From Cristatella mucedo (taxonomy: Eukaryota; Bryozoa; Phylactolaemata; Cristatellidae), in assembly GCA_009760855.2 (NCBI GenBank), contig WPIO01000118.1:397001-461000 (forward strand): 64,000 bases of DNA, given 5' to 3'. Shown one piece after another: positions 1-12,134 of the stretch. The stretch's first letter is position 1, and each line of letters begins with the position of its first letter. The translations under genes and the position numbers were made by a program. The notes beneath the pieces are model-generated. The model searched no databases. It was not told the origin of the DNA and saw only the letters and a program-made list of their open reading frames with translations.

Positions 1-2139
1 TTTCTGGAAGATCAAAAATCCCCAATCTGTCATTGTTCTGAAAATTGATAGCCATAAGTAACGGCTGTGTGTTGTACATTCCGAACTTGGGACATAATGC
101 TGCACACGAGTCTCATGCTGGCAGTATGCAGTCTCAGGTGAAACTGCAAGGTTGCCAGCCACGAGGATTGATCGGTCTACGGCATATTGTTTGCAAATAA
201 GGTGGTGAAGTTGTGCATCTTTTGTGCTGTCTGGCAGAGCATCTGGCGAGTTACAAATTGCATGGAAAATTAGGGGTGCCATCAGTGCAATCACGATAAT
301 AATGTGCACGTGTACATAGATTTATATAGCCCCCATATATGCAGAGATACAGATAGGTGTGCATAAACATATATATGCACATATGCATATAATCAACTTT
401 CCCTAAAGTGTGAAACTGGCAAGCATTGAGACCCATATCATAGCATGAAATAGAATAAGGAAACTATTTCGGGTTTAGCTATATGACAGAAGAACTTTTC
501 TTTATTCTTTTAAAAGGAAATGTATCGTCTGATCTAAGTAAGTAGGATTGTGCCTTCGAGCATACACACTCCAAATTACCTAATGACAAAGCAGCACTCG
601 GCTCCATGTAATAGGGCAAGCTTTGTTCGGTACGCCTATGAGATATCTTAATGCAGATATCGTACAACTTCCGGGTTTAATAAAGTGTAAATAAAAAGTG
701 GGACTGTGCAAATACGTAGCTAGACAAGTAGCGCTTGACTTTTGTGGCTTTGATGTCAGCAGGAGGCTAAAATTGGCAAACTGCTTGCTGCCTGGCTGGC
801 TTTTTTGCCAAATACCATTGGCATTTACTAACAAAGCACAGAGTGGGTTGCCATGAACTATGCTATATTCCCAGGTCGGAAAATAATTATAAGACATTTT
901 GTAAATCACCCCAAAAGATCCAAACCCGTTTCAAGGCGCTTTACATATGCTGCAAAGGTAGGATAAACGCAGAGCTGCCGACACAGCTTCTAGTCTGTGC
1001 TCAATTTCCTAGTGAAGTGATCTTGAAGGTTCAGCTATCAGCTAGCCACATCCGAATTTGACGCATTCTCGCATGCTGCCACTGATCAGGAGCTACTTGG
1101 TCAGCTGGGTTTAGTTGATTTCTGTAATCCAGTGAACCAGGAAGATTCTGCACACGGCACAAAGTGGCAGTCAACAAACTCCACACAAAGGTAATGCACT
1201 CAGCGTTCACGTAAAGGGAGAGCAGCTAGCATTAGTTAGCTTATCTCCTGCTCAACAGAGCTACAGGCTAGATGCATCCTTTCTACTCTGCCCACTAGCT
1301 ATGCTCACAAGCTGCAGGCCCAGGGTTCACGATCGAATACATAGATCCCATTGTGGTCGCAGGTGCCAGTAACTTTAAGAAGTCATCGTCCTTGCTCGGC
1401 TGCATGGCCGGCTAGATGCACGGATATGCACGCGCACACATGGTCGCCCTCAGCGTACCGGGACTTTGAACTGCAAAAATCTTATCTTGTCCTCCTGCCT
1501 GTCTTCGGACCAAAGTGGCAGCTCATGCACATACCTGTACCAAAGTCTGCTCCAGTTTGCAGCCATGGGCCCGGCAGTGGCACAAGTGCAACACGGCATA
1601 GTTTCTGAGCCCGAATGAGCTGAAATGCGTAGGAGTTTAATCTCTCCTTTTGGTTCACCCAGGTGTCTGCGCTGCTGCTGCTGTTGACAGCTTTTTACTG
1701 AGTGGAGTGAGCTTGCACCCTGTCTATTTGGGTGCATGCACAATTAGCCATGCATTTGCATGCAAACAAACCGAGCCCGTTTACAAGCCGAATCTACCCT
1801 CCGACAATGATCCGCTCTGGTGTGAGGCTATCTCTCCTCTTTGCTAGCCTCGGCAACTACTTCTGCTGGTGCACTCGGCGGAAAGCTAACTGGGAGCAGA
1901 CACGATCAGGTCACGGCAGCACCGGCACCTAATTCGGATCACTCGCATGGCAGAAATGGTAGGGGGAGGCAAGTGGTTGCCACTGAACATGCCCACGACT
2001 TCTCTACACGGCCTGCATGGTGGACAGACAGACAGGCAAGCACTGCTGCCTCCAGGCTGAGACTATGGGGGAGAGGAAGAGACCAATGCAAGCATGCCAT
2101 CTCGTCTGCCACAACTTCGGCCACAATCACCACCCATAC
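1..2139. other. No gene recognised; one short LINE-B tail scrap
   Basis: Only short chance ORFs are present. At about 928-962 the minus-strand LINE-B terminus motif (GGCGCTTTACATATGCTGC) is recognisable as a small relic. I see no tRNA, promoter or conserved coding block. Confidence 0.5.
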
Positions 2140-2240
2140 CGAATGACACCACATGATCTCCCGATTTGACGACATTTAAAAAGAAGTTAAAAACCTGCTT
2201 GTTTGCTCTACCCTTAGCACTGTCCTGAACTCAAGTTTAA
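2140..2240 (+). mobile_element. LINE-B 3' fragment
   Basis: Contains CGACATTTAAAAAGAAGTTA, the end of the LINE-B ORF (LTTFKKKLKT), and a little downstream sequence; truncated at both ends. Confidence 0.6.
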
Positions 2241-2299
2241 GATTAGCTGATTCAACAGCCTCATTTAATTCAACAGCCTTGTTTTATGTAGTTCAGACA

Positions 2300-2345
2300 G
2301 ACGAACGGCTATCGCAAACACTTGCAGTGGGCAATAAAAGATCGC
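2300..2345 (-). mobile_element. SINE-1 fragment
   Basis: The reverse complement reads GCGATCTTTTATTGCCCACT then GCAAG, the body segment found after the tRNA-like head in the other SINE-1 copies. Confidence 0.45.
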
Positions 2346-2547
2346 CTATTGCAGGAATTATTACTTGCATGCTTGCACGTTCTTAAATTGTGTGCATTTT
2401 GTGTACCAAACAAATGGACATGCTTCCTTTTCAGCATATGCAAGGTGAATATAAAGCGATTTAGCTCTCTTGAGCTGCTATACACGTTATCGTTATCATC
2501 ATTATTACTTTCATTTGCTCCCCGACTACACTTGCTAGAGCCGAGCC

Positions 2548-2712
2548 GTGATGGCACACTAGGTAAGGCGTTTGCTTTCACGACCTCGGTCCCGAGGTCG
2601 TGGGTTCGATTACTGCTGTGGGCGATCCTTTATAGCTGCCGCAAGCGGTGGTGATAGCCCTTCCGTCGCTATACAAAAGAGGCTGTTTAATCGGCTAGGA
2701 TTTTTTAAGACA
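2548..2712 (+). mobile_element. SINE-1, tRNA-derived SINE
   Basis: Pol III A-box-like TGGCACACTAGGT and B-box-like GGTTCGATTAC lie about 35 bp apart. Between them is a perfect palindrome (CACGACCTCGG-TC-CCGAGGTCGTG, 24 bases). The body GCAAGCGGTGGTGATAGCC and a T-rich end are shared with the copies at 15,957, 17,005 and 27,100. Confidence 0.75.
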
Positions 2713-2796
2713 ATGTCACACCACAATGGTAACGTGTCACAACACAATGGTCGTGTGTCACTACATAATGGTCGCGTGTTGAACCACAATAGTCAC
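2713..2796. repeat. Four-copy 21-bp tandem repeat
   Basis: Units start at 2,713, 2,734, 2,755 and 2,776. Each resembles GTGTCACAACACAATGGTCGT with a few substitutions. Confidence 0.85.
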
Positions 2797-4696
2797 AGCC
2801 GGGCGACTCGGACCATAGAGAAACCGAGCATTGGGCACAGTGAAAGGTATTGCAAAAATCTAGGTTGCAGCTACGGCTTGAGCAGCGAAAATGCATGCGA
2901 GTAGAATGGGTAAAAGTGCTTGATCGAATAAATAAAACAGAGCCTCGGCTCAGTGCTGATGTGGCTGCTGCTTCCACACATAAGCATCGGTACGCATCCG
3001 TATGCAACTCCACAAAACCGCCCAGACAAAGCTGGTGGGAACTTTCTACCGTGCACTCACAAGTCCGAGCTCGGCTCTCGAGCGCTCACGGCAGCCAGCA
3101 GCCTACATCTCGTGCGCATACAGTTGACAGCAACATCTCGCGAAGCAAAGAGCAAGCGAGAAGCATAGCTGAGTCAGGGAACAGACGACATCTCGAGTAA
3201 CCATGACCTCACGAAACTGCATGACTGCAATAGTCCACACGACCACGGCTTGCAGCAGCAGCAGCAACCTGGCGCGGGGCTCACAGACGCCAGTCAAGCT
3301 AAGGTCAGGCAAATGGAGCCACGAGTGTCTATTACTGCTTCATCGGGATTGGCAGCGCTTCGGCCAAGGCAACGTCTAGAGGGGCCTGCTCACGGGTGCA
3401 TCACACTCAAACGATCGAAGAAGAGCACGAAGCTCCCTCGGAAACCTCCTACATAGTGTAGTGCAGCGCAGCCTTCGGCGTTACAATAGGCCTGCGACGA
3501 AAGCAGAAGGTGCGAATAGAAGCAGCTGCTGGGGGGGTTCGGATAGTAGGGCTTGCCGGCGGCAGCTAGGACTCGGTGGAAGCCTAGATTGCAGACACTT
3601 CCAGCCACCACGAGCCGCCTGTGCGGCGGCTAGCGCTGTGGCTGGGCGACGGCTTGGAGCCAGCACGCTTGCCTGCAGCAGCGAACAGCTGCATTCGAGA
3701 GCAAACGGCTCAGCTAGACACCCGAACGCCGAGCAGATCCGAGCTCGCGACGATTGCCGCACAGCCACGAGGAAAGCGACGTACGCCTCAAGCGACTCAC
3801 GTCTGCGAGAACACGGGACACGTTTCCAGAAGCCTCTGGATGAAAGCGCTCGAGGCGCCGTCGGCATTCCTTTTGAAATACAGCGTCGGCGACTCGGGCT
3901 GGCTGGTAATGCGCAAGAGGCGAACGGCGATCACGAATAGCACGGTCGCTACGAGGAACAGAGTTGCGGCGCCCATTTCCTTTCCTCAGCGACGGCGGCG
4001 CGAGTGGCTCTTGAGTGTCGATCAGCGCGCCCTGCAATCCGTGCGTTGCCGGGAGCACGCTCCGAGTACGGTATCGTTGCTCATCCGCGCCCGCGCACGA
4101 GATAAGGCGCACCACGGTGTTGCTGAACGCTGAGCCTGAGCACAAAGGTTAGCGGCGACCTTTCCGCCGGCTGCACGCTCAAAATGGACCACGACGTGCC
4201 ACACCTAACCGCGCGGGGCGGTCGGTCGGGCGAGGGGAAGCTGGCAAACAATGTGCCAGTCGGTGTGAAGGCCGCGGGGCCTACGCCGCCGGTGAAAGGC
4301 CGATGCAGCGCAGTGGGCTTTTGCAAACCTGGTTAGACAGCCGGGCGTTTGTAAGCTGCCCAATGTGCTCCGCTCTGTTACCGAAATAAAATGTTGAAGC
4401 TCCCCAGTAATAATCACGCACAAATCATACGTCCCTTTTATGGGATTATTAAGGCGTCGGGCACCGCTGGGCGGTAGCGGGCCATATGTTAGCGGCGAGT
4501 ATCGAGTTATCTTCTCTTGTAACCGGGTGCAGAAATTACCTTGTCTGTGCGATAAAAACAAGACATGTAGCTCTATATCCACTGGTAAAGTTTCATATCC
4601 AATGAACCCTCATTATAAGCTAGGTTATTTAGTTAGTTGCTTAACAGATCCGTCGCAATTACTTATGCTACACGTTTTCGCTAGGTTATTACGTAA
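2797..4696. other. GC-rich block, no gene identified
   Basis: About 3,050-4,330 is clearly richer in G+C and CpG than its surroundings, with overlapping ORFs in several frames (up to 170 codons at 3,621-4,133), as expected from a low frequency of stop codons. None shows a domain I know. It could be a CpG island or promoter region, a 5' exon, or part of an unrecognised element. Confidence 0.35.
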
Positions 4697-4700
4697 TAGC

Positions 4701-4737
<37 letters not shown>

Positions 4738-4925
4738 GAAATCATACATTTATATGGCGCCCTTAGAGAACAATCTTTTTCTGGGCACTTTACATATGTT
4801 GTAAAGGAAGCATGATTGAATGGTTAGTATAGTTACAATAAAAACGCGAAGAGCGTAATTAGAGGTGACATGCACTGGGTCAGTATGCGAATATGGTTAG
4901 TGGCAGTAATAATCACATTTAAGGA
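4697..4925 (-). mobile_element. LINE-B 3' terminus, with (AAT)n tail
   Basis: The (AAT)n tail at 4,700-4,735 is followed by GGCGCCCTTAGAGAACAAT, CTTTACATATGTTGTAAAGG and GGTTAGTGGCAG, the inverse of the LINE-B 3' untranslated region. Confidence 0.75.
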
Positions 4926-5024
4926 ATTCTTGCTCTGTATTATTACACATTTTGTTCATATTTCGTAATATTGCGTTTATATGCAATAATCTGGCGCTTA
5001 TATAGATATGTAATTGTGATTGTT

Positions 5025-5470
5025 ATGTTATACCTAGCTGAACTGCTGCATCAGTTTCAGCCTGTTCGCGCCCTCAGGTCCTGTGTGGACAATAAATTAG
5101 CTGTCCCATTCCTCCGCTTAAAGACAGTTGGCGACAGAAGCTTTAGCTCTGCAGGTCCTAGACTGTGGAACTCGCTTCCACAATTCTTATGCAACGACAT
5201 CTACTCTCCTGATGCCGACTATGGCACATCTTTTTCAGCGGTCCTGAACTGCTACTTCTATGCTACTCACTACCTCAACTGCTCTCCTAACTCTGCTATG
5301 CTTCCCACTTTTTCTTTTTTGCGTGATACGAAGTCTGTTGGCTACCGAATGCGTACCGAAAGCCGCTTAGGCTGTGAGTGCGCTATACAAAACTCTCCTG
5401 CGTAACACCCACATGGTCTTTATGACTTTGTGGAGTTACTGACGGAGATACATTACATTACATTACAATA
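5025..5470 (+). mobile_element. LINE-A 3' end
   Basis: Encodes the C-terminal tail of the ORF2 protein (YLAELLHQFQPVRALRS, SFSSAGPRLWNSLPQFL) and ends in ACATTACATTACATTACA. Strongly 5'-truncated; the L2/CR1-clade assignment comes from this C-terminal signature. Confidence 0.85.
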
Positions 5471-7089
5471 GTCTGACGCAAGTGTTGTACCCAGGCTAGT
5501 TTCGGTTGGCTGGGATAGGACGGCTGTAATGCGGTAAGGGTCGCCGGCTAGGCCGGGGTCTGACCTATGGCATGGCCGGATGTGTGGTGACGAAAGGTCA
5601 CCGGGGCTTTTGGGCAAAGGAAGTTGGCTGAGTAAGTCGTGGTGTTGGAGGCTCCCGGCCTCACCGAGTTATGCACTTGGAGGGTTGGAGGCGTTCTCCG
5701 GCGATGCGGCCACGCACGCAAGGCAACGAGTGCCCAAGGCCCGAGCGGAGCTGGATAGCACGCTCGTTATAGTCGCTTGTATATTCAGCATTCCCCGCGT
5801 ACCGTGTTCGTGCCCCCTCCCCCGCGAGTTGGGTTAGTGTCTTGCGGCGGAAGCTCTCGACTGCGGTGGACATCGACTCCCACTAGCCAAGCAGTTACTC
5901 AGCTAGCCGCACCTTTTACAGCGTACGCCCGTACTGTTGGAACTGAGTCGGTACAACGGCGGGACCGGAAGCCGACTGGCCAACTAACACGTTTGTTCGC
6001 GCTTGCTTCGTCTTGCGCCCCTATAGTGTAATTTTGTATAGGACCCTCCCTGTAGACTTGTTTAGTCCCCTTGTTGTTGTTGGCGCATGCTAAAGTATCA
6101 AATCGTTTATTCTCAAATAACACTCCGCACTCCCAGCGAAAGAGCCCCAACTGCTCCGCCGTGCGTTTACTGCCCCACTGCCCCTCTCCTCCCTACTCGT
6201 CGCAACTCTCCGCACCCAAAGTCAGGCAGCTACAATTACCTGACGTAGCAGCGCCTCTTTGGCACACCCAACTGGCAAGCCGCTGAGGAGAGCCGGTCAT
6301 TGCAACGGCCACGACAACCAAGCCGGCAGCCGCTAATAATAACTGTACATGCGATATTATAAGGAGGTCTAACCTGACGGCCGCTCGTCTTAGCCTAGCT
6401 CAGCGGCACGGCGAGCGGTGGCGTGGCCGGAGTATAGCGGGGCTTGGCGGGAATTAGCCTCTGACCCCTGAAACTCGGCTGCAGCGTTAAATAATTGTGA
6501 CGGGATCACTAATGCTATGCGCTAGAACCTCCGAGGATATACAATTCAATAAGGGGTTTCCAAAGGATGGCTATGGCATGCTCCTATGTAGCATGCTGTT
6601 CTCACGGGCTTCCTAGACTGGAGCCATATGTGAGCTGAGACGCGTTAAGCGTGCGTAAGTCTCCGTTACTCCGTCACTCGTACCTTTGATGATAATGAGC
6701 TGGTATTCCCCGAGACGGCGCTACCGGTCACCGCAAAAAGATTATTGCAGCCGACGCCTCCTCTTCCGCGTTCGTAAATGCGAGAACCGCTGTTACTCCG
6801 CGTCCCCCTGTAGCCCGGTTGCACTCAGGGTTTTCCGGTAGTAGTTTTTAATTTCCCTGCTGTTAACGCAAGCAGTTTTACATAAAAAAGGTTAATCTAA
6901 GAATCGTTCCTTTGGCGCTAGCTCTGCCGCAGCCACGTGGCTAGATGGCGGCATAACCAGGACAGGGTAAAATTCCTACCCATAAGTCCCTGTCATAAGT
7001 TATCTTATTTGATGACTTTCGTTGAGCCAGTATGAATAGATGAATTTAAATAATATAGGCTGTATCTCAGAAGAGTTCGGGTGTTGTAA
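5471..7089. other. GC-rich, no gene identified
   Basis: About 5,500-6,000 and 6,150-6,850 are GC- and CpG-rich. The small ORFs resemble nothing I know. I searched by eye for paired long terminal repeats and found none. Confidence 0.35.
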
Positions 7090-7210
7090 AAACAATTTGC
7101 TCTCTCAATTTTGTGAATACCTATTGCCAATTGTAAAACACCTATACAATATTTGAGTTCTCTGAGGGTGCTTTATCAAGTGCTATTACTATTATTAATA
7201 TTATTATGCT
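7090..7210 (+). mobile_element. LINE-B tail relic
   Basis: Contains GAGTTCTCTGAGGGTGCTTT and ATCAAGTGCT followed by ATT repeats; only the last part of the element remains. Confidence 0.65.
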
Positions 7211-7639
7211 CATACTCCGGCACGTGGTCGCCGACCTGCTTGCCAATTTAAGCACTGGGCTGTCAGCACCAGCGCTAAAATTGCCACGTTAGTATGTCAA
7301 AATGCACTCCAACTCCGAAGTTATTGGCACCCTTGGATCCGTGCTTCTGCCAGAGTAGCATTTCCTGTCATATCTGTTGTCGGTCAGCAAAAAGTATAGG
7401 TCTTGAGTAAAACCCACATTTTACAGTCTGAGCTATTCACTGTATCAAAATCTCTATATCTCGCTCGCTTTGACAGTCTACGACGTTCAACTAACCGTCG
7501 CCACCTTCCTGATGGCCCCACAGCAGAGCGTGGCCTGTCTGCCCTCGCCCTGCTGGTGTTCCAGCCAGCTGTTGAGTGGCCTTGTTATCACTGTCGCCTT
7601 GGCGATAGCAACTGCATCTATGCAGCAATCTCACAGTCT

Positions 7640-8378
7640 AAACGGTACCCAATCTAAGTTGGTCCATGCATTCGTGACATCCCGTCTCGACTTCTGCAAC
7701 TCACTGCTTACTGGCCTACCAGCATGTGCGATCAGGCGATTGCAGCTGGTGCAAAACTCGACAGCTAGACTTGTCTGTCGTTTGCGTCGCAGCTGCCACA
7801 TTACTCCACTTCTCGCCGACCTGCACTAGCTACCAGTCAAGCAACGGATTGACTTCAAGGTTTTTTCGCTCACTTTTAGGTCCCTTCATTCTATGGCTCC
7901 AGCCTATCTTTCAGATATACTACCCCATCAGGCCAAGCATCGTACCACCCGCTTTTCGGAATCCAACAGTCTAAAAATACCTCGTACAAACCTTAAATAT
8001 TTTGGAGACCATGCATTTAGTTCGTATGCTCCCACAGCCTGGAACTCCCTCCCGACCTGCGTCAGAACATCCCCCGACCTGACCACATTTAAAGGGAACC
8101 TAAAAACACACCTATTTAGGACAGCATTTACCGGGTCCCTGTGATTCGTCCTTGATGTGCTTATGCGTGCTGACACTGTGCATGCTGCCACTAACCACAT
8201 TCGCATGCTGACCCTGTGCATGTCACTCCTAACCATATTATTCATTTGGTATGTTTTTCAGGCATGATTTTACTTACCATTCGATTGCATTTCACTTTAC
8301 AGCAAATGTAAAGCGCCTAGAAAGAGATTAAGTTCTCTGAGGGCGCTTTATCAAGTGAATTATTATTATTATTATTAC
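7640..8378 (+). mobile_element. LINE-B 3' end with ORF2 C-terminus
   Basis: Frames together encode [46 protein letters not shown] and SSYAPTAWNSLPTCVR, the C-terminal region after reverse transcriptase in L2/CR1 elements. A stop and a frameshift break it. It ends AGTTCTCTGAGGGCGCTTTA and an ATT tail. Confidence 0.85.
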
Positions 8379-9018
8379 AATCATATCACGTACTTCTGAG
8401 GCTCCGTATTGCTCTCAAGTTTATGAACAGTGTGCGATATTCTACCGTCGAGAAACTACACCTCCGTTGTAGCGATACGCAACACCTCACTGGCTACCAA
8501 TTTAATACAGGTGGGTATGCTTGATGCAGCAAAAGGCCGCGCTTCAAGCAAGCAGTAGAATAGGGCAATGGTATGAAGTGATCTCTACACTAAGCGAAGC
8601 CACCAGCGGATAATTATCAAGTGTAATATTTTATTATTGTTATAAGAATCTCATGTTCCTTCGGTAATGATCGCGACATAAAAAAATTCAATGAAAGCTT
8701 CATAAAAAAGGCAATACAATTGGTTACTGGGTGAGACCTGCAACCAAGTGGAAGTTCGAAGCAGTTTCTGACCATTATTCGCAGCAAGAGCTCTCGGCTG
8801 CTATTGCATCTTCGGAAAAGGCCTAGATCGTTTCGGTTTTTGCCGTTGTCAAATTATGGACATACGAAGATTCTTATGTCAATGTCAAACTCATTTAGGT
8901 GTTGAAGAAACGTACAAGGCTGGTTGTAGCACCTTTGTGATACAACATGTATGAACAGCTTAGTGTTACCGCCGAAAGGTGAAACACTACCATATTTCTA
9001 CACCGACTACTGATAACA
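8379..9018. other. No feature recognised
   Basis: AT-rich sequence without open frames of note. A TATCAAGTGTAAT fragment near 8,615 could be a last trace of a LINE-B tail. Confidence 0.4.
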
Positions 9019-9345
9019 AAAATAGTATAATAATAACACTATTGATAAAGCGCCCTCACAGAACTCAATCACTTTTTATGTCCCTTACATTTGCTGCAAA
9101 GGAAACAAGATCGAACGGTTAATGGTAGCATGCTCGATAAACAAAATGAATAACATGGTTAGGGTTGACATACACAGGGTCAGCATGCAAGTGTGGTTAG
9201 TGGCAGCATGCACAGTGTCAGCGTGCATAAGCACATAGAGAACGAATCACAGGGACTCACTAAATGCTGTGATAAATAGGTTCGTTCTAAGTTAAATGTG
9301 GTCAAGTCTGGGGATGTCGCGACGGAAGTTGGGAGCTTCTCGAAG
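9019..9345 (-). mobile_element. LINE-B 3' end
   Basis: Tail TAATAATAACACT, then TTGATAAAGCGCCCTCACAG, the 3' untranslated repeat blocks (GGGTTGACATACACAGGGTC, GTTAGTGGCAGCATGC) and the end of the ORF. Truncated at about 9,345. Confidence 0.8.
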
Positions 9346-10159
9346 GAGACAATTTCCAGATTTTTTTAATAAAGGCTTGCAATTTATTACCCAACTGCGA
9401 TAATGATGCTTTTGTCATTGGTTACAACGACAAGGCAGCGCTTCATTCTTCAGAAACGCAAAGCCTTAATGCGGCCAGGCAGCTATATCGCATCATTATA
9501 ATTTATGAATAATTTTGAATTCGAAAATATGTGTCGGCGATAAAGCGGGGATACAGTGTGCAGCCAAGGAAAGAGGTTTGAGGTACTAGAGCTAGTGCAC
9601 AGCAGTTCAAGAATGCTCGTCTTCAAAGAGAAGGTGTGCTCCTTGGTGAGTCATCTGCAGGAGACCAAATGCTCTTTCGCTATCAGACTGCTAACCTAAT
9701 ACCAGTACTCAGACATGACGTTTTAGGTAGCCTTCCCGTCAAAATGTTGTGGACGAACAGTAGCCCTGATGACCTCAATCACATCACGAAAGTTCTAATA
9801 TCATGGTAGGGACAACCACTCCACGATTTAACAAAAATTCTAGTTTACTACATTCTCGCAAAGTTCACATACTTGCAGCTTAGATTGATTGGTCAATGGA
9901 ATTTTGACCTCGCCGGCACGTGTGCGAACTTCTACAGGCCAAGAGAGAGCATCTGCAGATGGAGAGAAAAATTTGTACAGCACCGATCTACCGCGAGGCC
10001 GCTGCCGGTCTAGGTCATCAATTGCAGACAGAGTACAAGTCTTACAAGACTACCAGCTAGTCGTGCAAGACAACCGGCCTAGTTTCTCCCTGGTTAACTA
10101 AGCCGCATTCATTGTAAAATGAGGACAGGCAGTCGGTGGTAGTTTTGGATGCTCAAGGC
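9346..10159. other. No feature recognised
   Basis: No conserved coding or repeat signal found; the largest ORF (9,889-10,101) is unremarkable. Confidence 0.4.
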
Positions 10160-10650
10160 TTTTCTGCAGCTAGAGGATAATAATAATCTTAAAAATAATA
10201 AAAGATAACTCATTTGCTCATTTGTCTATTCAGGTGCTTCACTTTAGCCACGGGGCTCGAGCCCACGACCTCAATTAGACCTTGGTCGGAACTAGCACCT
10301 TAACCACCGGGCCAAACCAGTTAAGAACCTGCAGAGAACTCAATATTTTTTAGGTACTTGGCAGTTGCTGCAAAGAAAGCACGATCGAATGCCTAGTGGT
10401 TGCATGCTCAATGACAACAAGTAAAACATGGTTTGAGGTGAAATGCACAAAGTCAGCTTTAAAATATGGTTAGTGGCAGCATGCACAGTGTCAGCACGAA
10501 TAATCACATAAAAGACCAATCGCGGGGACCCATTAAATGCTGTGACAAATATATGTGCTTTTAGTTTCCTTTTAAATTTGATCAAGTCAGAGGATGTCGT
10601 GACGCAAGCCGGAAGTGAATTCTAAACTTTGGGAGCATAGGGCTAAGACG
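10160..10650 (-). mobile_element. LINE-B 3' end interrupted by SINE-2
   Basis: An AAT-rich tail relic lies at 10,175-10,205. The 3' untranslated region from GAGAACTCAATATTTTTTAG (10,333) leads to the end of the ORF near 10,650. A SINE-2 copy separates the two. Confidence 0.75.
10206..10322 (-). mobile_element. SINE-2, tRNA-derived SINE
   Basis: The reverse complement has an A-box-like TGGCCCGGTGGTTAAGG and a B-box-like GTGGGCTCGAGCCCC, followed by a LINE-like tail that has partly decayed. Confidence 0.7.
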
Positions 10651-12134
10651 TAGACAGCTTGCGATCACTAGAGCTGATATATGTCTGAAGTGGAGGCCTA
10701 TTAGCAAGACTCCGAGGTGTCTTTCGCGTGGACTGGTGTCACTTCCTGACAGAACTCTCGCAGGCCCGACACAGCTGGGGTGGCTGCCTTGTCTATTGGG
10801 TTTCGAGTCTGTTTGGGCGAAATGTATTTACTCGGTTCACAGGGAATTTTAATTGGACGCTGAAAAACATCGAGGTCGAAGTCTCGTGGATCGAGCGAAA
10901 TGAAGTAATAGAATTCGAGTTATGATTGGTGTTGTCTATTGAAACACTCTTTAACACTTCCGATCTTAAATGGATAGGCGGGACTTAAATCAGTGAATTG
11001 ATTTCATGCTCTCTGAGAGATATCAGCTGAAATTCCGAGGATCCTCTGCGTAGCGTAAGGTTTAGTCTAAATTGGAAAGAGTGTCCAATTATGTCTTGTT
11101 TGTGTGTCTAGCATGAACAGCCACTCGAAGGTAAAAAAAGCAACTGCGTCTTTCTCTCTTTACAGTGACGTGTCAGTATTTTCTGACGGCTTTGGAGTTT
11201 TTGTTCGATTAAAGATGTATAATTGGAACATAGACAAAGCAGCTTGTTATCTGGAAATTGGTGCCTGAAATATGGGAGCGACGCAACATTGTCACGGGTG
11301 TAGTTTCAGAGGATCGGGGAAACTCTCTTGAGGCACCTATCGATGACTCGAGTTAACATGCTTGAAAAAATCTTACTGCGTACAATTTACCAAGCTCTTG
11401 CCAAAACGGCAGCTTTATCCTCGAAGTTAAGTTCATGCACACCTTTGAAAAAACTGCTGAGCTGTCTGTCAAAGCCGAGAATAATATTTCCAGCTTCCAA
11501 AAATGCCTAACGGTAAGAAATCGTGCCAGATGCTGCTGCTTCTGCCGTGTTGCATGCACCCGGCTGGCGAAGAACCTAGTAGAAAGCAGCTTGTTCTTAG
11601 ACCTAGAAGCAAATTCTGAAAGTCTAAATGCACTGATCGTATCGAAGCCAGACTTTTCGGCATTTTTACTCCTTCCAGTGCACAAAGTCTGCCAGCTCGG
11701 CCACTGGCAAGCCATGGAGGACGTGTGTATGCTCGTCTTCGTTCATGCTATGCTACTCAAAAGTATTGTGACTCCAACGTGTTCGGTGGTACAATGTCAT
11801 CAAACTGATGATATTTCTACTCTTCCGCCATAAAATCATAAGCACTTAGCTTTGCCAAACAGGCACTGTCTTGCATTTCAGTAGCAACCATGAATGCGTG
11901 CCTTGAGAGAAAGTAGTCATGAGAGACATTCAAATCCCTGGTGGAGAGGGGATACAAAATAACTTAAGGGCTTCGGAAGCGAGTGTGAGCATATGACATA
12001 GAAATGTTTTTTTTCTTCAGCTCGTCTCAGCAGGTCTCAACATTAGCAATCAGCAGGAGAATTAATCGATAGATGAATAATTTTTGTAGGCATAGGAACC
12101 ATTGTGAGCCATCGGCAAGTTTACATATCATAGT
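10651..12134. other. No gene identified
   Basis: ORFs at 11,435-11,833 (plus) and 11,353-11,715 (minus) overlap. Neither has recognisable motifs, and codon use is not distinctive. I found no repeats shared with the rest of the window. Confidence 0.35.

Noticed and set aside
2712-2796. CRISPR array
   Set aside because: Contiguous 21-bp tandem units without spacers, in a eukaryotic genome.
5471-6850. LTR retrotransposon in the GC-rich block
   Set aside because: No paired terminal repeats, primer-binding site or gag/pol homology visible.
11353-11833. Overlapping ORFs of about 120-130 codons as a gene
   Set aside because: No domain, no splice context, both strands equally open.
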